A DNA stretch of 64,000 nt from Symbiodinium natans. Lineage: Eukaryota > Sar > Dinophyceae > Suessiales > Symbiodiniaceae. Shown here piece after piece: positions 20,758-28,262 of the stretch. Under the pieces are notes generated by a model, which saw only the letters and a program-made list of their open reading frames with translations, was not told the origin of the DNA and did not search any database. Both the position numbers and the translations under genes were made by a program. Location of the stretch: the NCBI GenBank assembly GCA_905221605.1, contig CAJNDS010000098.1:1-64000 (forward strand), given 5' to 3'. Positions within the stretch are counted from its first letter, which is position 1. Each line of letters starts with the position of its first letter.

Positions 20758-23339
20758 TGTGTGTTTGTGTGTGTGTGTGTGTGTGTTGCAGGTGTTTCTG
20801 TGGGTTTCAAAGTGCCTTGCAAATTGGGCGGGGCCTTCAGCCCAAGTTTCGACAGGGCTCGTAGGAAGCAGCCCTCCCACGCAAAACGCTCAGGTAACCA
20901 CCATGCGCAGCCCAACCACCGAACCCATTAAGGAGGCCCAAAGTGCAGATGCTCCCACGCAAAACGCGCAGGTAACCAACCGCAAAACACCCAGGTAACC
21001 AAAACGCGGAGCCCACAAGACTTGGTTGCACGTTGCTTATCCAGGCATTGCTAACAGTAACACGCCACTCCAGCCCACTCCAAAAACCCGAGGCCCCAAG
21101 CTTCTAAAGCCAGACCTCAGAAGCCACAAAGCCCTCAGCACCGGCATTCGGACCGATCCGCTCCAGGCCCGTGATCGCGAACATCGCTTTGGACAACCTC
21201 GTCCACCAGGTCCAGCGATAAGGGCTGAGGTTCCAGGGTTGTGGGTCCGTGTTTATGGATGTTTCCAATGGTTCCTTGTTTCACTTGTTTAGGCCATTGA
21301 GCGGTTCCTCCCGGCAATCTGTGTTACTGTGTTGGGGTCAGGTAGAATGTGCTAGAAGGCCAGTGCATGTTTAGGTTATGGACGATGGAAACGTTCATTT
21401 TGCGCATTCAGGAAAGTCGCAAGATTGCCGTGCCCGTTACAGTCGCGCAGCATCGCCAACAACTAGTCCGACTATACTTATCGGTCCCAAAAAGAAGGCC
21501 AAGCTTGTGACAGTGCATGTTTTCTTGTACCTGGCAGCACTGTAAAGGGACCCAGCCCTAAACTTCAAACCCCACAATTCCAGACTTTTGCTCCCGGACT
21601 TTAGGATTTAGGGCCTTTAGGGTTTAGAGGGTTTATAAGGTTTCGGGTTTATAGGGTTTATAGGGTTTATAGGGTTTATAGGGTTTACAGGGTTTACAGG
21701 GTTTAGAGGGTTTATAGGGCTTAGTGTATTATAGGGTTTGTTTTATATAGGGTTTAGGAGATTCGATAGTTTGTGGGTCCGAAAGGAGGCTCGGTCCCTT
21801 GGTAGGGTTGGTCCTCCGGTCCCCTGGTCTTTGTATCAGCACTATATTTACTATAGCTGACCCTATTTTATCACAAAATTCGTTCGCCAGTGTAGTTGCT
21901 TGCAATGGCTCAACCCAGAGTTCGGGTAGCGAGGCATTTGGAGAGTAGAAACTCGTTGGCCAAACGCAATCCCTGAGCATTCGACTTGCCCACACGGCCC
22001 ACTGCTCACGGCCCACAGCCAAAGCCTACACTTGTCCACGTCCCGTAGCCCCGACTGCGCCGGAACTCGTACAGGCCAGAAGAGTTTGCCAAGCCGGATC
22101 TTACTTCCTCGAGTGCAGACCTCATTCCACATCTGCTTGGATTAGCCCCCACCCATTGTTGCACCCGAGGGTGGCTTTTGTAAGAATCAGAATAAGAAGA
22201 ATAATGATAATCATACCAGTAGTAACAATAATACTAGTAGTAATGGTATTAATAATTACAGTGAAGTATGACCCCGGGCTTAGGACCAGGTCCTTGCACC
22301 TGACTTGCACGCACGTTGACATGCAAATGGGGGTTTACGATATTCGGGGTACCTTACCACAAGTGGATCCGACCATTTGGGGTTCAGAATTAGGGGTCCC
22401 GTATGTTCGTAAACCTCCAAATAACTCCTATACGTCTCATACCACACTTGGCGTTCTACCCCAAACTTTTGCGTATGTTTCCCTGGTGGCGATTTGAGGG
22501 TTCAGGGCTGGCTCCGTTCTGTTTCTGTCATAGCTGTTTTGGCTCGGGCCTGGAAGCAATGAAATGGAAGAACAGTCCCCTCTCGCACTCCCCCCATTCC
22601 CACTCTCCATGCCCGGAACCAAATTTGCTTTCCCAGGTACTTCAAGAACGAGGACGGCATGAACATCTATTTTGAGGCCTGCCGCTTTCGGAAGAGTTGC
22701 AATCGATGGACCTCTCTGGCTATGCTAACAATGCTTGTTTGGGGGCTTGCCTACTCCATATTATGCCAGCGAAAGCTGCCAACAGTGCGGGTGGAAAGAC
22801 AGGGCAGCACGGCCGCAACAGGGGACTCAAAGAATGAAGGGCCGGGGGAGAGCAGAGGGGTAAGGGGCATTATTGGCAGACCTCTGACCATTGCTCCGCT
22901 AGATCCATCATGGCCCATTGAGTGGCTGCATACTCATCAAAAGACCTTCATAAATTTGCGCGTTCGGACGGGCACCTCACAATGAGAAAGGAGGGCCCCG
23001 CCGCTGGACTACACATGGGGGTTTCCGCGGACCCTTCTGGGGGAGTTCCTACAACAAGGATTCTACTGTGTATATAAAAGGGTACCCCATATCCCATATG
23101 CTCTTCAATCCAAGGATCAAGGCTCCATGGAGCGCTCTCCAAGCCCTGACATGTTTCTCCTGTCCTGAAGTTTCTCCGCAAAGGCGGAACGCTTTTCGAA
23201 GCTCTAAGCATGGCAAGAGGTAGACGGCGAGTTCTACCATGCGGTGAATCCAGATAGCACGGTGGTGAAGCTGTACAAGAAGCTTCAGGCCCGGGGCGAC
23301 AGCATCGACTTAGGAGGCCGTAGGTCTCCAGTCTTCTGA
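8447..23339 (+). CDS. DGK: Diacylglycerol kinase (DGK), multi-exon gene, coding span
   Basis: DGKs phosphorylate diacylglycerol to phosphatidic acid with ATP at membranes, ending DAG signalling. Going 5' to 3' one meets: SAQGEQMLLWMFN and VFLDAPQPFMAEGPDN (opening of the catalytic domain), MLDGPPGNKPGF, AIVGGGDGT (ATP-binding GGDGT), VMWADSEA, WGIVPLGTGNDFSRVAGWG (second catalytic signature), RHHDVWE, VTVNLDHNDGQ, then the accessory domain FHMVNYFSIG, FDKHRTKSQTCN, LMFLNINSYAGG, AHLW, GDGKLEVV, and NIYFE joined to VDGEFYHAVNP. The order matches DAGK_cat plus DAGK_acc families exactly. Exons are mostly 40-100 bases and several junctions use GC donors. The last exon ends at 23337-23339. Start codon and any regulatory N-terminus (C1, EF hand) were not found. 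Some middle exons are unresolved. Introns hold telomeric tracts, a MITE, a poly-G run and a 220-base GT array. Confidence 0.9.
8803..8856 (+). CDS. DGK: DGK exon VFLDAPQPFMAEGPDNKK
   Basis: Acceptor tgtttgcag, GC donor (aagaag|gcgggg). The next exon is preceded by the same aagaagg, a 7-base repeat at the two intron ends. Confidence 0.7.
8937..9077 (+). repeat. TTTAGGG tract (DGK intron)
   Basis: Telomere-type repeat with TTCAGGG and TTTCGGG variants, starting about 80 bases after a DGK exon. Confidence 0.9.
9257..9309 (+). repeat. TTTAGGG tract (DGK intron)
   Basis: Seven telomere-type units about 45 bases upstream of the GPPGNKPGF exon. This one precedes an exon, contrary to the usual trend in the window. 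Confidence 0.9.
9356..9427 (+). CDS. DGK: DGK exon with GPPGNKPGF
   Basis: Acceptor aagaag|gtgaac. Reads VNLHIYSMLDGPPGNKPGF then HKLRE, matching the conserved loop before GGDGT in DGKs. The likely donor is GCGACT at 9428. Confidence 0.75.
9475..10005 (-). other. Minus-strand open frame inside DGK intron (unassigned)
   Basis: A 176-codon open frame from a Met at 10005, basic and Trp-rich, with no domain I recognise. It sits opposite to the host gene, inside the intron between the GNKPGF and GGGDGT exons. Could be chance in GC-rich DNA or a remnant of an inserted gene. Confidence 0.2.
10446..10539. mobile_element. MITE family A, copy 1 (abuts DGK exon)
   Basis: Inverted ends CTTGGGATGTTCCCC and GGGGAACATCCCAAG enclose about 65 bases. 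CAG flanks both sides (10443-10445, 10540-10542). Its right end, or the duplicated CAG, supplies the AG acceptor of the GGGDGT exon. Related copies are at 23587, 30026 and 59382. Confidence 0.85.
10543..10625 (+). CDS. DGK: DGK exon with GGGDGT ATP-binding motif
   Basis: Reads ATKGLGQVIARRAGAPVR then AIVGGGDGT, with a GT donor GTGAGG at 10626. GGDGT is the invariant glycine-rich motif of DGK catalytic domains. Exon start is either after aag (10540) or after aagcag (10543), both at the end of a MITE. Confidence 0.9.
10652..10694 (+). repeat. TTTAGGG tract after DGK exon
   Basis: Short, degenerate tract about 27 bases downstream of the GGGDGT exon donor. Confidence 0.75.
11008..11029 (+). CDS. 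DGK: DGK micro-exon VMWADSE
   Basis: Acceptor ggctgcag. Continues GGDGT as V-M-W-A-D-S-E, the usual GGDGTVMW continuation. The donor lies in gag|gcgccg. Confidence 0.75.
11091..11124 (+). repeat. TTTAGGG tract
   Basis: Four or so units between two DGK micro-exons. Confidence 0.85.
11159..11189 (+). CDS. DGK: Probable DGK micro-exon (CKKAGADAAK)
   Basis: Acceptor gcttcag at 11158. Reads ACKKAGADAAK, fitting the helix between VMWADSE and the PLGTGND exon. The 3' border is not clear (no GT or GC at the needed phase). Confidence 0.5.
11657..11727 (+). repeat. TTTAGGG tract
   Basis: About nine units with single-base variants inside a DGK intron. Confidence 0.9.
12036..12096 (+). CDS. DGK: DGK exon with PLGTGNDFSR
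   Basis: Acceptor cttctctccag, then WGIVPLGTGNDFSRVAGWG, the second diagnostic signature of the catalytic domain. Likely GC donor GCGCTG at 12097. Confidence 0.9.
12100..14235. other. DGK intron region, no further exon recognised
   Basis: Two kilobases with scattered open frames but none matching the expected DGK helix between GWG and VKRWAN. At least one exon of this stretch of the catalytic domain is probably missed. Confidence 0.5.
14239..14308 (-). repeat. CCCTAAA tract before DGK exon
   Basis: About ten CCCTAAA/CCCTGAA units ending 27 bases before the exon at 14336. Forms an inverted pair with the tract at 14414. Confidence 0.9.
14336..14383 (+). CDS. DGK: DGK exon RHHDVWE
   Basis: Acceptor cactgccag. 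Reads VKRWANATIRHHDVWE with a GC donor GCAAAG, giving DVWE-VTVNL on joining to the next exon, as in the DRW/DVW strand that closes the DGK catalytic domain. The exon lies between a CCCTAAA tract and a TTTAGGG tract. Confidence 0.75.
14414..14437 (+). repeat. TTTAGGG tract after DGK exon
   Basis: Three units, 30 bases after the DVWE exon; inverted relative to 14239-14308. Confidence 0.85.
14658..14727 (+). CDS. DGK: DGK exon VTVNLDHNDGQ
   Basis: Acceptor aatgcgcag. Reads VTVNLDHNDGQLLKIGKEK, then VALDG. A GT donor is possible at 14728. The same frame is open upstream, so the exon could be longer at the 5' end. Confidence 0.65.
15443..15518 (+). CDS. DGK: DGK accessory-domain exon (MVNYFSIG)
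   Basis: Acceptor ccttgaaag. Reads VEVEEHLEVASKTFHMVNYF then SIG, the opening motif of DAGK_acc (NYFSIGVDA in most family members). The 3' border is near ggctgg|gctgtc. A TTTAGGG tract begins about 20 bases later. Confidence 0.85.
15541..15591 (+). repeat. TTTAGGG tract after DGK exon
   Basis: Seven units, directly downstream of the NYFSIG exon. Confidence 0.9.
16036..16087 (+). CDS. Exon-like segment ending in a GTTTAGGG donor
   Basis: Acceptor gccactcag; reads VRNRRPPAVILVIGGKG and ends where GTTTAGGG begins (16088). It does not join neighbouring DGK exons in phase, so it is either a chance frame or part of an unresolved exon chain. Confidence 0.3.
16088..16137 (+). repeat. TTTAGGG tract
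   Basis: Seven perfect units; its first GT could serve as a splice donor. Confidence 0.95.
16475..16535 (+). CDS. DGK: DGK accessory-domain exon (FDKHRTKS)
   Basis: Acceptor gaccggag; reads VGMHFDKHRTKSQTCNLFVY with GT donor at 16536. Matches the 'F-x-x-R-x-x-x-x-N-K-x-x-Y' region of DAGK_acc following NYFSIG. Confidence 0.8.
16727..16769 (+). repeat. Poly-G run of about 40 bases
   Basis: Nearly uninterrupted G, strongly G-quadruplex prone, within a DGK intron. Length may be affected by sequencing or assembly. Confidence 0.9.
17668..17790 (+). CDS. DGK: Probable DGK accessory-domain exon
   Basis: Acceptor cctaccgcag; reads CWGVQHVGNLVANLYKGDRK then DNACEAELVEFVDHLESK. Clearly protein-like and in the right place (between NLFVYG and NINSYAGG), but this loop of DAGK_acc is poorly conserved so membership is inferred. 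Phase does not fit the previous exon directly, so another exon must lie between. Confidence 0.5.
18150..18213 (+). CDS. Exon-like segment, possibly DGK
   Basis: Reads PKPLRNLILDSEGDAGEPEL then SEG in an open frame, followed within 10 bases by a TTTAGGG tract (18220-18244). Placement suggests the variable accessory loop. Confidence 0.35.
18220..18244 (+). repeat. TTTAGGG tract
   Basis: Three units. Confidence 0.85.
18630..18696 (+). CDS. DGK: DGK accessory-domain exon (NINSYAGG)
   Basis: Acceptor gcggatcccag; reads PQLIGNPESLMFLNINSYAG then GK, the core 'LNIxSYxGG' motif of DAGK_acc. GC donor: aaag|gcgcac. The acceptor of the next exon is ccag|gcgcac, so the intron is flanked by an 8-base repeat aggcgcac. 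Confidence 0.9.
19023..19076 (+). CDS. DGK: DGK exon AHLW
   Basis: Begins gcgcac after gacccag and reads AHLWQSVVWPQIARGEQR, completing SYAGGK-AHLW as expected for DAGK_acc. The 3' border is unclear. Confidence 0.65.
19205..19335 (+). repeat. GAT/GCT trinucleotide microsatellites
   Basis: Alternating GATGAG, GGTGAT, GATGAT and GCT repeats. In one frame they would encode an Asp-rich then Leu-rich run; I treat them as intronic. Confidence 0.9.
20430..20468 (+). CDS. DGK: DGK exon DGKLEVV
   Basis: Reads DPGDGKLEVVTL after a gcggag acceptor; DGKLEVV is the conserved DAGK_acc strand that follows SYAGG. The donor could be any of several GT dinucleotides here. Confidence 0.75.
20565..20786. repeat. 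(GT)n microsatellite, about 220 bases
   Basis: Interrupted once by GCGGGG near 20656. Inside the DGK gene. Long Cys-Val or Thr-His frames across it are artefacts. Confidence 0.98.
20790..22325. other. DGK 3' intron region
   Basis: Expected exons between DGKLEVV and NIYFE (roughly 30-60 residues) were not identified with confidence. Confidence 0.4.
21600..21760 (+). repeat. Degenerate TTTATAGGG repeat
   Basis: A 9-base derivative of the telomeric unit (gggtttata) repeated about 12 times, with TTTACAGGG and TTTAGAGGG variants. Confidence 0.9.
22328..22420. mobile_element. MITE family C, copy 1
   Basis: Inverted ends TGGGGGTTTACGA and TCGTAAACCTCCA about 93 bases apart. A second element with the same ends lies at 42767. 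Confidence 0.6.
22637..22676 (+). CDS. DGK: DGK exon EDGMNIYFE
   Basis: Acceptor ctttcccag; reads YFKNEDGMNIYFE with GC donor GCCTGC. Joins the final exon as IYFE-VDGE, equivalent to the 'QVDGE' C-terminal motif of DGKs. Confidence 0.8.
23220..23339 (+). CDS. DGK: DGK terminal exon (VDGEFYHAVNP)
   Basis: Acceptor ggcaagag; reads VDGEFYHAVNPDSTVVKLYK then KLQARGDSIDLGGRRSPVF and stops (TGA 23337-23339). VDGE is the last conserved accessory-domain motif. Confidence 0.85.
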   Translation, partial: VDGEFYHAVNPDSTVVKLYKKLQARGDSIDLGGRRSPVF

Positions 23340-23586
23340 GTCCGTGGGTTCCAGATTCTTCCGGAAGGGCATCTGGAGTTTTTACTAAAAAAGTTCTCGT
23401 GCGAGCACCCGCGCACGGCCTGCGATGAAGTTGGAAGTTCGTTGGTTTTTTTTATATATTGGATTGGGAAGATCCATCGTTTCGGGGAGGGTGAGTAGGG
23501 CCTGGTCCATCTCGTCTGGCGAAAGACAGCCGGTTCATGCTTCGCCCACCCATCCACCCGTAATGCTACCCCTAAAGCGCTGGGAA

Positions 23587-23706
23587 TTGGGATGTTTGCC
23601 CCTAGACTGTCCTTAATAGGAATGAGAATAGGGCGTACTAGAATCCCTATTAAGGACTGTACTATACTCCCTATTAAGGACTGTTAGCACCAGGGGGAGC
23701 ATCCCA
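23587..23706. mobile_element. MITE family A, copy 2
   Basis: Ends TTGGGATGTT and GCATCCCA, with a duplicated internal CCCTATTAAGGACTGT. Lies about 250 bases after the DGK stop. More diverged than other copies. Confidence 0.75.
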
Positions 23707-24362
23707 GCTCAACCTGTGCCCGAAGTTCTGGGACGCTCGCCCAGGTTCTACAGAAAAACAAGCTCGACGAAGCTGAGGATTCAGATAGTGTCACTTGGCG
23801 CCCCATCTATGCCTTGTACAAATGAAGGGCTCTTACATCAGAACCCTTTAAAGGAGGTTAGGGACCATGTTAAGGGATGTTAAGGGCCCATGGAACTACC
23901 CAAGATTCCGTCCTTCAGCCTGCACGTCCGGCTGTGTGCTGTGGGCTGTGGGCTTGGGATTCAGCACACTTCGGGTCAAGTCTTCGCAGATTGTTCTTTT
24001 GCTGATAAGGAGCCCCTTTGGAGCCACCGGTTCATTTGAGTGCATGCATGAGATGCAATCGGGAATGTGCTCCAGGTCTCGCTTGGCCTGCTTGAAGGGG
24101 GGGGGGAGGCATTGCTTCAAAAGCCTCCCCCCCCAACAAAGAAAATGAAACCCGTAAAATACACAATTACAGCACAGAATCTTGAGGGTGTTGCATGAGC
24201 CGGTCCAGGCATGTTCTCACGCAGTTTGTTCTACGTAGTTTCCTAGCGCCCGCTCTTCGAAGCCAGCCCGCTCTTAACCCCAACCCCAAGCCCTGTTTAC
24301 CTGTTTTGAGGGCTACACAGGGCCAGGGCTTGGGCTTTAATTCCCCTCCTCGAAATGCCCAG

Positions 24363-24416
24363 GACTGGTTCGACATGGACGACTTTGTCCCTGACGGCAT
24401 GGGTTGCGGCTTCTGA
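24363..24416 (+). CDS. Terminal exon-like segment (unassigned)
   Basis: Acceptor gaaatgcccag; reads DWFDMDDFVPDGMGCGF then TGA. Compact acidic C-terminus; no family recognised and no confident upstream exon. Confidence 0.4.
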   Translation, partial: DWFDMDDFVPDGMGCGF

Positions 24417-24668
24417 CGTGTTCGATTGTTCGATTGTTCCTGCCATTGTCCTGGGCTGTAGATGGAACAAGGTTTGAGGCTTTCAACTGTAGACGTATAG
24501 GCCTAGAGTATTCCTTAAATTTTTTGCCGTTTGTGTAGACTCTAGACGCGCCTTTCATACAAGGCGCAGCTAGCGTGAATGCGACTTGGTGTTTGCATTT
24601 CCGGGTTCGTGACTGGCCCCGAACCTAATTGTTCAACCCCTCTACCTGATATACCTCGTATCCATGGA

Positions 24669-24738
24669 AAACCCTCAACCCTAAACCCTAAACCCTCACT
24701 AAACCCTAAGCCCTAAACCCTAAACCCTAAACCCTAAA
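24669..24738 (-). repeat. CCCTAAA tract
   Basis: About ten units with one TCACTAAACCC break. Confidence 0.9.
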
Positions 24739-24937
24739 GAAGCTCTTTTCTCGGTGCTCGCTAGACCACAAAGATCCTGTTGCCGGGAGGTGTCGCTGCT
24801 TTTTGGTGTTTGAACCTTTTCCCATTTGCTGCACTTTTCTTGGAGGCGCAGTGCAGTCGCCTGTCTTGGATACAGGGCTGACGGCACCCGGTCGTAAACC
24901 ACTTTGAATCGTTTGGTTTGGTCTAGTCTAGGCGCAG

Positions 24938-25073
24938 GACATCGCGGGACCATGACCCACAACAATTCGGAGTTGCGTCAGCAAGAGCTGTGGGCATCTT
25001 GGGGGCCCTGGCGGACAAAGACCAGCTCGGGATTAACATCCCGAACGCCATCCCTCCAAGTTTGCGTGCTCCA
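24938..25073 (+). CDS. Exon-like segment (unassigned, helical)
   Basis: Acceptor ctaggcgcag; reads QQFGVASARAVGILGALADK then DQLGINIPNAIPPSL. The helix resembles HEAT-type repeats, but I cannot name the protein. The donor is not obvious. Confidence 0.45.
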
Positions 25074-25079
25074 GTGGCA

Positions 25080-26570
25080 GCATGTCCAGTCACGTCTGCG
25101 AGCAGGCGTTCGGTCGCGGCGGGGGACCTCTTGATACCTCATGTGTATAGGCCAGTTCTGGCCTTGATTGGGCGTAATTACCGCGTAGTTCTGGAGATTT
25201 CTGGGATGTTCTGGGTTAAGTGTGCTCTGGAATCCTAAGACCTGGCCTTGGTACAGGGAGCGCGCTCACAATCCACTATATTTTAACACCCAAAACGCCC
25301 CCCAAGCATTGCCCCCGAGCATTAAAACTCGGCTTCTCAGTACTGCGCAGCACAACGCATGACCGGAGCCAATTCCGAATGTCGGAGTCTTCAACATTCT
25401 TGCTCTTGATGGGTTTCGGACCAGGTGCCGGGATGAGTGGCTTTCTGGGTTCCGGGGGGGATTCAGATGTCAACCGTACGTAGAAGTCTTGCGGCTTCGG
25501 AGCAAACTGCCGCGGCGGAAGGCCCGCTCGATCTGACATCGGTTCACTCCTCTGGGCAGCTGCTGGATTGAAGCCATGAAGAGCCCAAGAAGCCCAACCA
25601 ACATTGTGGGGTTCGGGTTGTTGTTTCGACACGGATGCCTTCATTTCCAGGCTCGAGGCGAAATAACACAAGCCCACGAAGCTGGGGCGCGGGTTCGTTT
25701 TCTTATGCGCGGGTCGGTCACTTGGCCAGCTCTCTCCCCCCTCTCTCGCTCTCTCCCTCTCTCGCTCTCTCCCTCTCTCCCTCTTTTCTTCGCCTTTCTT
25801 CTTTTTTTGTCTCTTTCAATCACATGGCCCGAGGCTTCGGCGGATTCTCTTGCGATTTTTCGGAAATCTGGGGGCTTGTCGATTTCGCTTAGACCTGAAA
25901 GATTGGGATTTTAATGCCTGGTGTGGCATAGCTTGTGGCATGCACACGCCAAAGTTCAAGTTTCATGGCACGTTTACCTGCGACTCTGTTTGATTCTTGC
26001 TTTGGTTAGTTGTGCAGACCGATGGGGTTGACGATGCTTTGAGCCCCAGCACTGCAGGTTGACACAAGAAGCGCATGGCATGCGCCAGATGGGTTGGCGT
26101 TGTTTTGGCTTTCTCGTGGCAAAGGGGGCTATATTTGCTTCAGTGCCCAGTCTATTTGTATGCTTTGGCGCTTGCCGGACCTAAACTTGCAGAATTTGCA
26201 ATTGTCGCAGCCGTGTGCCAAAAGAAATGCGACAGTTCTGGAGCTGTGTTCGGTTGGGTTGACACGTGTTCGCCCCCCCCCCCCCCCCCCCGGCAATTCA
26301 GACCCAAGCCATTTTTCACAAGTCAGTTTATGTCAACATGCAGTGCCGGGACTAAGGCCGTTGCAATTGGGCTGCGGCTGGGAGACCCACATCAAACTAT
26401 CCACAATCAAACTGTTATTGCAGGTCCGGGAGCATCAAGTTTTTCACAGGTCGAGCACGCGTGCGTCAGCATGTAATACTGGCATGAGCATATGCGAAAC
26501 CACTGTTCACCCAAAGCTTACGTCATTTAGACACAACAGAGACGGAAAGAGTACGCCAGACAAACCTGGA
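25080..26570. other. No assured gene
   Basis: Holds a CT-rich tract (25725-25800) and a C18 run (26274-26291). Several frames are open on both strands around 25340-25560; I cannot choose between them. Confidence 0.4.
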
Positions 26571-26571
26571 C

Positions 26572-26715
26572 CGAGACTCAAGTTGTGTGCGTTCAACGCC
26601 TGCAGTATCCCCTTGGCATAGCCTTTGTGCTCAGAGCCGTCCCACGAACAAATCGTGTGACCCCCAAACACGCGCAACGCGTCCTCGTGATTCACTTCCG
26701 CAAAGCATGATCCAC
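26572..26715 (-). CDS. Minus-strand exon-like segment (unassigned)
   Basis: On the minus strand, acceptor gcctcag and GT donor (gtctcg|gtccag) bracket GSCFAEVNHEDALRVFGG, HTICSWDGSEHKGYAKGI and LQALNAHNLSL. This is the only minus-strand segment I find clearly protein-like, against the + trend of the window. Family not recognised. Confidence 0.35.
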
Positions 26716-27242
26716 CTGAGGCTTGGGTTTGGAGGTTGTTCTTTCAGGGGTGCCTTGGAGGGTGACTTAAAACAGAAGCCCCGAAGCATTGTTTTCACAA
26801 CTGCCCGGTGTTTCCTGCTCATGTACCCGGCGCTTGAAGCGCCAAGAGGTAAAGGAAATTCGCGCAGCCCAATGCCTTGGGGCTTAGAACCTCGTGTGAT
26901 GCTGCTTTTCGGGTTTTTAAAGATTCTAAAGGGAGAGCTTCGAATAAGATAACGGACCTATTCTGGAGTTCCGAGGATTCAAGATAAGGTCGGAGAGCGC
27001 AGAAATCTTTATGGTATGTCTTTGGCGAACTACGCACTATGTCAATTATACAGCACCACAACTCCAAGCATCTCCCTTATCAGGCCCTACTTATTCACGA
27101 GACAAAGCACGCCTCTTTACAAGAGCCCCTCGCAGGGTTTCCTTCTCCAGTCTCCTGTGACGAAGAAATACTGTTTTCGCCAATGACCCGCCGCGTTGTC
27201 AAAACGTGCGTGCTTGAGCCCTGTGTCTTCACGATGTACTAT

Positions 27243-27352
27243 AGGGGTCGGAATAATTGCTAATAGCATTCTCTTATGGTCCCTTTGTATTTAGTTATAT
27301 CAAACAACCCCCAAAACCCTGTTCGAATTATTAAGGCCCCTATATTACCTTT
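27243..27352. mobile_element. Dispersed element family B, copy 1
   Basis: Starts GGTCGGAATAATT and contains TTATGGTCCCT and CCCCCAAAACCCTGTTC then ATTAAGGCCCCTAT, shared with 58022. AT-rich against its surroundings. Confidence 0.6.
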
Positions 27353-27756
27353 CTCAAAATCTTATGTGCCAAGCATCGGGCCGTCTTCTAGATGGGACTC
27401 CCAAAACAGATCCAGGAGACAAGATCCCCAGACATAAGGCCGCATCATGTAACCGGAGCCAGGCGCCCGCAACTTGCTCTTGTGTTTCTAGAGCACTTGC
27501 TTCTGTGGCAGAGTACATGAGGGCGGACCCCAGTCTAGAAGGGGTGGGATATAAGCTGCCCCTCAGCGTGATGGTTTAACAGGCATGTCTAAAGTCGAGG
27601 CTCAGTTCCTCGAGTTCTGTTCTTTGAAGCAGGGGACGCCTCCTAGACAGGAAATGATTTGGATCGCAAGGCCTTGCTGTTGGGCCATGCGCTGTGCATA
27701 CAGGGACTCCTCAGAGTTAATTTACCTTAAGGCTTACACTCTTACCAGGGGTGTTG

Positions 27757-27868
27757 GGTCAGAATAGTGACGATTAGTCTTCCCTCAGGATCCCTTCATA
27801 AGTATGCCGCAAGAGCCCCCAAAACCTTATTCTAATGATTCAGGCCCCCCCCCGTATTAGCCTGACCA
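27757..27868. mobile_element. Dispersed element family B, copy 2 (diverged)
   Basis: GGTCAGAATAGT at the start, CCCCCAAAACCTTATTCTAA inside and GCCTGACC at the end; the two ends form a short inverted repeat. Confidence 0.5.
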
Positions 27869-28226
27869 AGTCTCAAGCTGTCCACCTCCCTGGCGAAGCC
27901 TCGCTTCGGTAAAGGAGAACGGAGCTCTGAGCTCACACGCGCGCCGTCCGAAGCAAATCAGGCGAGAACTTGGGGCCGCGGTTGGGGTTCCTTCACCCAG
28001 CTTTCATGGATAGAACGGTTCAGAATTTCTGGAGTTGTTTTGAGACGAGAGCCTATCGGAGTGAGGGTTGGTAACTTGCCGAATGGTTGCAAGGGCTCAG
28101 GGTGGCTCAAAGACATTCCTAGTCAACTGCTACTCTTCCCCTGAGGTTGGCAACTGTTTGAGTATTTTCAGTGGCTTGGGCAAGGCCCGTGTATCAATTC
28201 AGTATCGACAACAGATATTCATGCAG

Positions 28227-28262
28227 GACGAAGACGTCGCGCCAGACTTGAAAGACTTTCAG
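28227..28262 (+). CDS. Short exon-like segment (unassigned)
   Basis: Acceptor ttcatgcag; DEDVAPDLKDFQ; GC donor GCACCT. Twelve acidic residues, protein-like borders only. Confidence 0.3.

Noticed and set aside
20382-20998. Open frames of 107-177 codons over the second GT array
   Set aside because: Repeat-driven, on both strands and all frames.
25276-25677. 133-codon minus-strand Pro-rich frame
   Set aside because: At least two + strand frames over the same bases are equally open and plausible, so no strand can be chosen.
26540-26610. LKLCAFNACSI, resembling the start of a LINE endonuclease
   Set aside because: Nothing of the endonuclease or reverse transcriptase follows, and the opposite strand has a better exon candidate.
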